Assembly: GCF_011806565.1 (NCBI RefSeq)
Contig: NZ_JAATOP010000006.1
Span: 169,574 to 233,573, forward strand
Reading direction: 5' to 3'
DNA: 64,000 nucleotides
Source of the DNA: Marivivens donghaensis
GTDB taxonomy: Bacteria; Pseudomonadota; Alphaproteobacteria; Rhodobacterales; Rhodobacteraceae
This document shows positions 60,953 to 64,000 of the stretch, in pieces. Under the pieces are notes generated by a model. It was not told the origin of the DNA, made no database searches, and saw only the letters and a list, made by a program, of their open reading frames with translations. The translations under genes and the position numbers were made by a program. The stretch's first letter is position 1, and every line of letters starts with the position of its first letter.

Positions 60953-61999
60953 ATGATTGATATGACCCCGATTCAGATCAACTTTGTGAACGCGATGCCG
61001 TTGCCTGCTTTGCTGGTGCGGCCCGACGAACGCATCGTTGCTGCCAACCAGCCCGCGCGCGATCTGCTCAAGAACGACTGCGTGGACCGTCCGGTGATCA
61101 CCATTCTGCGTGCGCCCGACATGCTGGAGGGGATCGAAGGCGCGCTGATGAAGAGCCGCAAAAGCTCTGTCCGTCACATGCTCCGCGACGGTGGTCGTGA
61201 TTATGTCTACGCCGCCCACATCGCGCCGGTATCGCTGCCCGACGGTGATTGCGCGATGATTACGTTCGAGGATCGCACGGATATCGAGACCGCGAATGAA
61301 ATGCGCCGCGATTTCGTCGCCAATGTCAGTCACGAACTGCGCACGCCGCTGACCTCGCTCATGGGCTTTATCGAGACCCTGCGCGGCCCGGCCAAGAACG
61401 ACCCCAACGTGCAGGACCGTTTCCTCGGCATCATGGAATCCGAAGCGGGGCGCATGGCGCACCTCGTTCAGGACCTGCTGCACCTGTCCCGCGTGGAAGA
61501 GGACGAGCGCATTCGTCCGAGCACGATGATCGACATCGCGCAGGTGATGGAAACCTGTGTGAACGCCATCCAGCCCGTTGCCGACAATAACAAGGTCACG
61601 CTCAATCTGACCAAACCTGCGCAGCCCGTGATGGTGCCCGCCGACGCCGATCAGCTCCGTCAGGTGTTCAACAATCTGGTCGAGAACGCGATCAAATACG
61701 GCGGGCGGGAAAAGAACGTCGATATCGTCATATCGGAACCGACTCAGCTGTCACAATTGCGCGCCACCGGTGTCACAGTAAGTGTCACAGACTACGGCGA
61801 GGGCATTGCATCCTATCATATTCCGCGTTTGACCGAACGTTTCTACCGCGTGGACCGTCACCGCTCGCGCGAAGTGGGCGGAACAGGCTTAGGCCTTGCA
61901 ATCGTTAAACATATTGCCGTTCGCCACCGCGGAAAACTGGTCATTCGCAGCAAGGAAGGCGAGGGGTCTACCTTCGAAATCCTGCTCCCGACGCAGTAA
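60953..61999 (+). CDS. phoR: Phosphate regulon sensor kinase PhoR
   Basis: A 348-residue histidine kinase with an N-terminal PAS domain (about 8-115) and no membrane segment, as in many alphaproteobacterial PhoR proteins. Phosphoacceptor His127 is in FVANVSHELRTPL; the ATPase part has NLVENAIKYGG, DYGEGIA and the G2 motif GGTGLGLAIVKHI. It controls PhoB according to phosphate supply. ATG 60953 was chosen at the PAS start; 60962 is an alternative. pstS and pstC follow. Copies of GTGTCAC occur inside its 3' region. Confidence 0.9.
   Translation: MIDMTPIQINFVNAMPLPALLVRPDERIVAANQPARDLLKNDCVDRPVITILRAPDMLEGIEGALMKSRKSSVRHMLRDGGRDYVYAAHIAPVSLPDGDCAMITFEDRTDIETANEMRRDFVANVSHELRTPLTSLMGFIETLRGPAKNDPNVQDRFLGIMESEAGRMAHLVQDLLHLSRVEEDERIRPSTMIDIAQVMETCVNAIQPVADNNKVTLNLTKPAQPVMVPADADQLRQVFNNLVENAIKYGGREKNVDIVISEPTQLSQLRATGVTVSVTDYGEGIASYHIPRLTERFYRVDRHRSREVGGTGLGLAIVKHIAVRHRGKLVIRSKEGEGSTFEILLPTQ
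61748..61788 (+). promoter_or_regulatory. Pho-box-like heptamers inside the 3' part of phoR
   Basis: CTGTCAC at 61748-61754, GTGTCAC at 61770-61776 and GTGTCAC at 61782-61788 resemble Pho-box half-sites (CTGTCAT), spaced 22 and 12 bases. They lie inside the phoR coding region, so this may be a chance effect of codon use. Possible extra PhoB binding ahead of pstS. Confidence 0.25.
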
Positions 62000-62018
62000 T
62001 TTGCCGACAATTCGACGA

Positions 62019-62047
62019 CTGTCATAAAAGTCTTACATTAGTGTCAC
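62019..62047 (+). promoter_or_regulatory. Pho box upstream of pstS
   Basis: CTGTCATAAAAGTCTTAC at 62019-62036 matches about 15 of 18 positions of the PhoB consensus. A third heptamer, GTGTCAC, at 62041-62047 keeps the 11-base period (62019, 62030, 62041). It lies about 80-108 bases before the pstS start. Direct control by PhoB is likely. Confidence 0.7.
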
Positions 62048-62126
62048 AAAAGCGCATTGCTCGACCCATAGACGGAGCGGGCAAGTCGAACACAAACGAC
62101 AAGCCCGACACTCAGGAGATTGATTA

Positions 62127-63164
62127 ATGTCGTTCTACAAGCTCACCGCTTCCGCTCTGGCCATCGCTGCCATTTCGGCCACCGCAGCTACCGCGCGTGA
62201 CAACGTCCAGGTTGCTGGTTCGTCGACCGTTCTGCCCTACGCTTCGATCGTTGCTGAGGCATTCGGTGAAAACACTGATTTCCCGACCCCCGTTGTTGAA
62301 TCGGGTGGTTCGTCCGCTGGTCTGCGCGCTTTCTGTGAAGGCGTTGGCGAAGAGACCATCGACGTTGCAAACGCTTCGCGCGCCATCAAGGACAGCGAAA
62401 TTGCAACCTGCGCCGAAAACGGCGTCACCGACATCCTCGAAGTCCGCATCGGTTATGACGGCATCGTCTTCGCTTCGGACATCAACGGTCCGGCTTTCGA
62501 CGCTTTCGTACCGGCTGACTGGTACAACGCACTGGCCGCTGAACTGCCGGTAGACGGCGCCATGGTTGCCAACCCGAACACCAACTGGAACGAAGTCAAC
62601 GGCGACCTGCCGGACGCTCCGATCGCTGCCTTCATCCCGGGCACCAAGCACGGCACCCGCGAAGTCTTCGAAGAGAAGGTTCTGCTGCAGGGTTGTGAAG
62701 ACTCGGGCGCTATGGAAGCCATCCTCGAAATCAACGGCGGCGACGAAGACGCAGCTGAAGAAGCATGTATGGCTGTTCGCACCGACGGTCTGTCGACCGA
62801 CATCGACGGCGACTACACCGAAACCCTCGCTCGTATCGAAGCTGACTCGAACGGCCTCGGCGTCTTCGGTCTCTCGTTCTACGAAAACAACACCGACAAG
62901 CTCAAAGTAGCGACCATGTCGGACGTTGCTCCGTCGACCGAGACCATCGCTTCGGGTGACTACCCGGTATCGCGCCCGCTGTTCTTCTACGTCAAAGGTG
63001 CACACCTCGACGTCATCCCGGGCCTCCAGGAATACGCAACCTTCTTCGTAGCTGACGAACTCGCTGGCCCCGACGGCCCGCTGGCAGCTTACGGTCTCGT
63101 TTCGGATCCGGAACTGGCCCAGACCCAAGAGAACGTTGCCAACCGCGTCATGATGGGTCAGTAA
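62127..63164 (+). CDS. pstS: Phosphate ABC transporter substrate-binding protein PstS
   Basis: A 345-residue periplasmic phosphate-binding protein with signal peptide about 1-23 (AATA/RDN). Phosphate-binding segments include VAGSSTVLPYASIV, SGGSSAGLRAFCEG, and GTKHGTREVFEEKV. The three cysteines could form disulfides. CAGGAG stands before ATG 62127. A Pho box upstream and phoR before it mark it as a phosphate-starvation gene. A perfect hairpin separates it from pstC. Confidence 0.95.
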   Translation: MSFYKLTASALAIAAISATAATARDNVQVAGSSTVLPYASIVAEAFGENTDFPTPVVESGGSSAGLRAFCEGVGEETIDVANASRAIKDSEIATCAENGVTDILEVRIGYDGIVFASDINGPAFDAFVPADWYNALAAELPVDGAMVANPNTNWNEVNGDLPDAPIAAFIPGTKHGTREVFEEKVLLQGCEDSGAMEAILEINGGDEDAAEEACMAVRTDGLSTDIDGDYTETLARIEADSNGLGVFGLSFYENNTDKLKVATMSDVAPSTETIASGDYPVSRPLFFYVKGAHLDVIPGLQEYATFFVADELAGPDGPLAAYGLVSDPELAQTQENVANRVMMGQ

Positions 63165-63176
63165 CCACCTATCTCT

Positions 63177-63200
63177 GGGCAAGGGGATTACCCCTTGCCC
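63177..63200 (+). terminator. Perfect hairpin between pstS and pstC
   Basis: GGGCAAGGGG at 63177-63186 pairs perfectly with CCCCTTGCCC at 63191-63200 around ATTA. No T-run follows, so it is more likely an attenuator or mRNA 3'-end stabiliser that keeps PstS in excess over PstC. Confidence 0.65.
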
Positions 63201-63223
63201 AACCCTAATACGCCGGAGCCGTT

Positions 63224-64000
63224 ATGACTCTCGTTTGGATTATCGTGGCCATCGTTGCCGTCGTGCTTGCAGTACGCGGCGTTCAGAAGGGCCTCCGTAC
63301 TCGCAGTACCCGCCGGCAGACTGAGGCCGGCGTTCGTTTTCTCCTCATCGGCTGCGCGACAATCGCCATTCTGACCACGGTCGGGATCATCGTCTCGCTT
63401 TTCGGAAACACCCTCCAGTTTTTCCGCATCTACCCCGCAGCGGACTTCTTCTTCGGCACCACTTGGGCGCCGAACTTCCGTGGTGGCGGCGAGCTGGGCA
63501 TCCTGCCGCTCGCATGGGGTACGCTCTACATCTCGCTTATCGCACTGGCCGTGGCCGTTCCGATCGGTCTGTTCGCCGCGCTCTACCTCGCTGAATACGC
63601 CTCCCGTCCGGTCCGTTCGATCGCCAAGCCGCTGCTCGAAGTGCTCGCAGGCATCCCGACCATCGTTTACGGCCTTTTCGCGCTGGTCACTGTCGGCCCG
63701 ATGCTGAAATCGGCCTTCGGTGAAGGCGGCGCACTGGGCGTCACTTGGATGGGCAGCGCCGACGCTGCCATCACCGCGGGCCTCGTCATGGGCATCATGC
63801 TGATCCCGTTCGTGTCCTCGCTGTCCGACGACATCATCAATTCGGTTCCGCAATCGCTGCGCGACGGCTCGCTGGGCCTTGGCGCGACGAAATCGGAAAC
63901 CATCCGCAAGGTCGTTTTCCCCGCAGCATTGCCGGGTATCGTGGGTGCCATCCTGCTGGCCGCCTCGCGCGCCATCGGTGAGACCATGATCGTGGTGCTT
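63224..64000 (+). CDS. pstC: Phosphate ABC transporter permease PstC (cut by window end)
   Basis: An open frame from ATG 63224 to the window edge, giving the first 259 residues. Hydrophobic helices occur from the N-terminus on; GTLYISLIALAVAVPIGLFAALYLAEYAS and the permease EAA-like segment (SLRDGSLGLGATKSETIRKVVFPAALPGI) match PstC. The N-terminal region is longer than in E. coli, as in alphaproteobacterial members. pstA, pstB, phoU and phoB are expected beyond the window. Confidence 0.93.
   Translation, partial: MTLVWIIVAIVAVVLAVRGVQKGLRTRSTRRQTEAGVRFLLIGCATIAILTTVGIIVSLFGNTLQFFRIYPAADFFFGTTWAPNFRGGGELGILPLAWGTLYISLIALAVAVPIGLFAALYLAEYASRPVRSIAKPLLEVLAGIPTIVYGLFALVTVGPMLKSAFGEGGALGVTWMGSADAAITAGLVMGIMLIPFVSSLSDDIINSVPQSLRDGSLGLGATKSETIRKVVFPAALPGIVGAILLAASRAIGETMIVVL

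Noticed and set aside
60899..60956. Two tiny ORFs just before phoR
   Set aside because: They have only about 9-11 codons and a single GGAGG stretch (GGGGGAGGAAA) that is not placed for either; no support beyond chance.
1..64000. Mobile elements, prophage, CRISPR arrays, tRNA or rRNA genes
   Set aside because: I looked for transposases, integrases, terminal repeats, regular short repeats and tRNA-like cloverleaf segments and saw none. A tRNA scan and IS database search would be decisive.

Overview
The window is about 64 kb of high-GC (roughly 60 percent), densely packed chromosomal DNA from an alphaproteobacterium, most likely a member of the Rhodobacterales (Rhodobacter/Roseobacter group). 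The grounds are the fused ispDF gene, the dusB(nifR3)-ntrB-ntrC-ntrY-ntrX order, NtrC and NtrX proteins that lack the sigma-54 GAFTGA loop, the cysG-DUF2849-cysI-cysH-DUF934-fpr order, and the DUF6477 and DUF6456 proteins. Nearly everything looks like core genome. I see no tRNA, rRNA, insertion sequence, prophage or CRISPR array, and no stretch of 300 bases or more without a gene.

Layout. 1-5 kb: guaA (minus), an orphan MttB-type methyltransferase, and a DUF6477/DUF6456 pair. 5-8.3 kb: oxyR convergent with a peroxiredoxin gene, lipA, and a ratA/COQ10-like gene. 8.4-10.4 kb: hpt and two c-type cytochromes. 10.4-13.9 kb: an ammonium transporter and the ispDF-pgpA-pncC operon (minus). 14-21.2 kb: nitrogen regulation (dusB-ntrBC-ntrYX). 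21.2-26.6 kb: a TetR regulator, then trkA-trkH-hfq-hflX. 26.6-31 kb: a penicillin-acylase-family hydrolase divergent from a 3-hydroxyisobutyrate-dehydrogenase-like gene. 31-36.2 kb: assimilatory sulfate reduction on the minus strand, read away from an Lrp-type regulator. 36.2-38.8 kb: a two-gene PQQ polyol-dehydrogenase-like unit. 38.8-45.3 kb: the envelope operon lptF-lptG-lptD-surA-pdxA (minus), divergent from pepA-holC-GFA. 47.9-49.1 kb: marC and an aspartic protease. 49.2-54.9 kb: a branched-chain amino acid (liv) ABC transporter operon carrying an extra secreted-protein gene, with a GlxA-type regulator upstream. 56.3-60.4 kb: class II DAHP synthase, a PAS protein, and yicC-gmk-gamma carbonic anhydrase. 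60.4 kb to the end: a small unknown gene, phoR, pstS and a pstC gene cut by the window edge.

How the genes work together. The Ntr genes form two histidine-kinase/response-regulator pairs, and an ammonium transporter without glnK lies nearby. The sulfur operon supplies siroheme (CysG), APS/PAPS reduction (CysH), sulfite reduction (CysI) and, by inference, the electron feed (Fpr via ferredoxin). PhoR, Pho-box-like sites and pstS-pstC make a phosphate-starvation module. OxyR and the peroxiredoxin form an oxidative-stress pair.

Most interesting structures: a four-copy two-hairpin intergenic repeat always placed in the same orientation just 3' of minus-strand genes; an unknown four-cysteine secreted protein embedded in the liv operon; an sldBA-like unit where rsmA would normally follow pdxA; and an interleaved inverted-repeat leader ahead of the DAHP synthase gene. 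I found no clear, wholly new multi-gene system. The strongest candidates are listed with modest scores.
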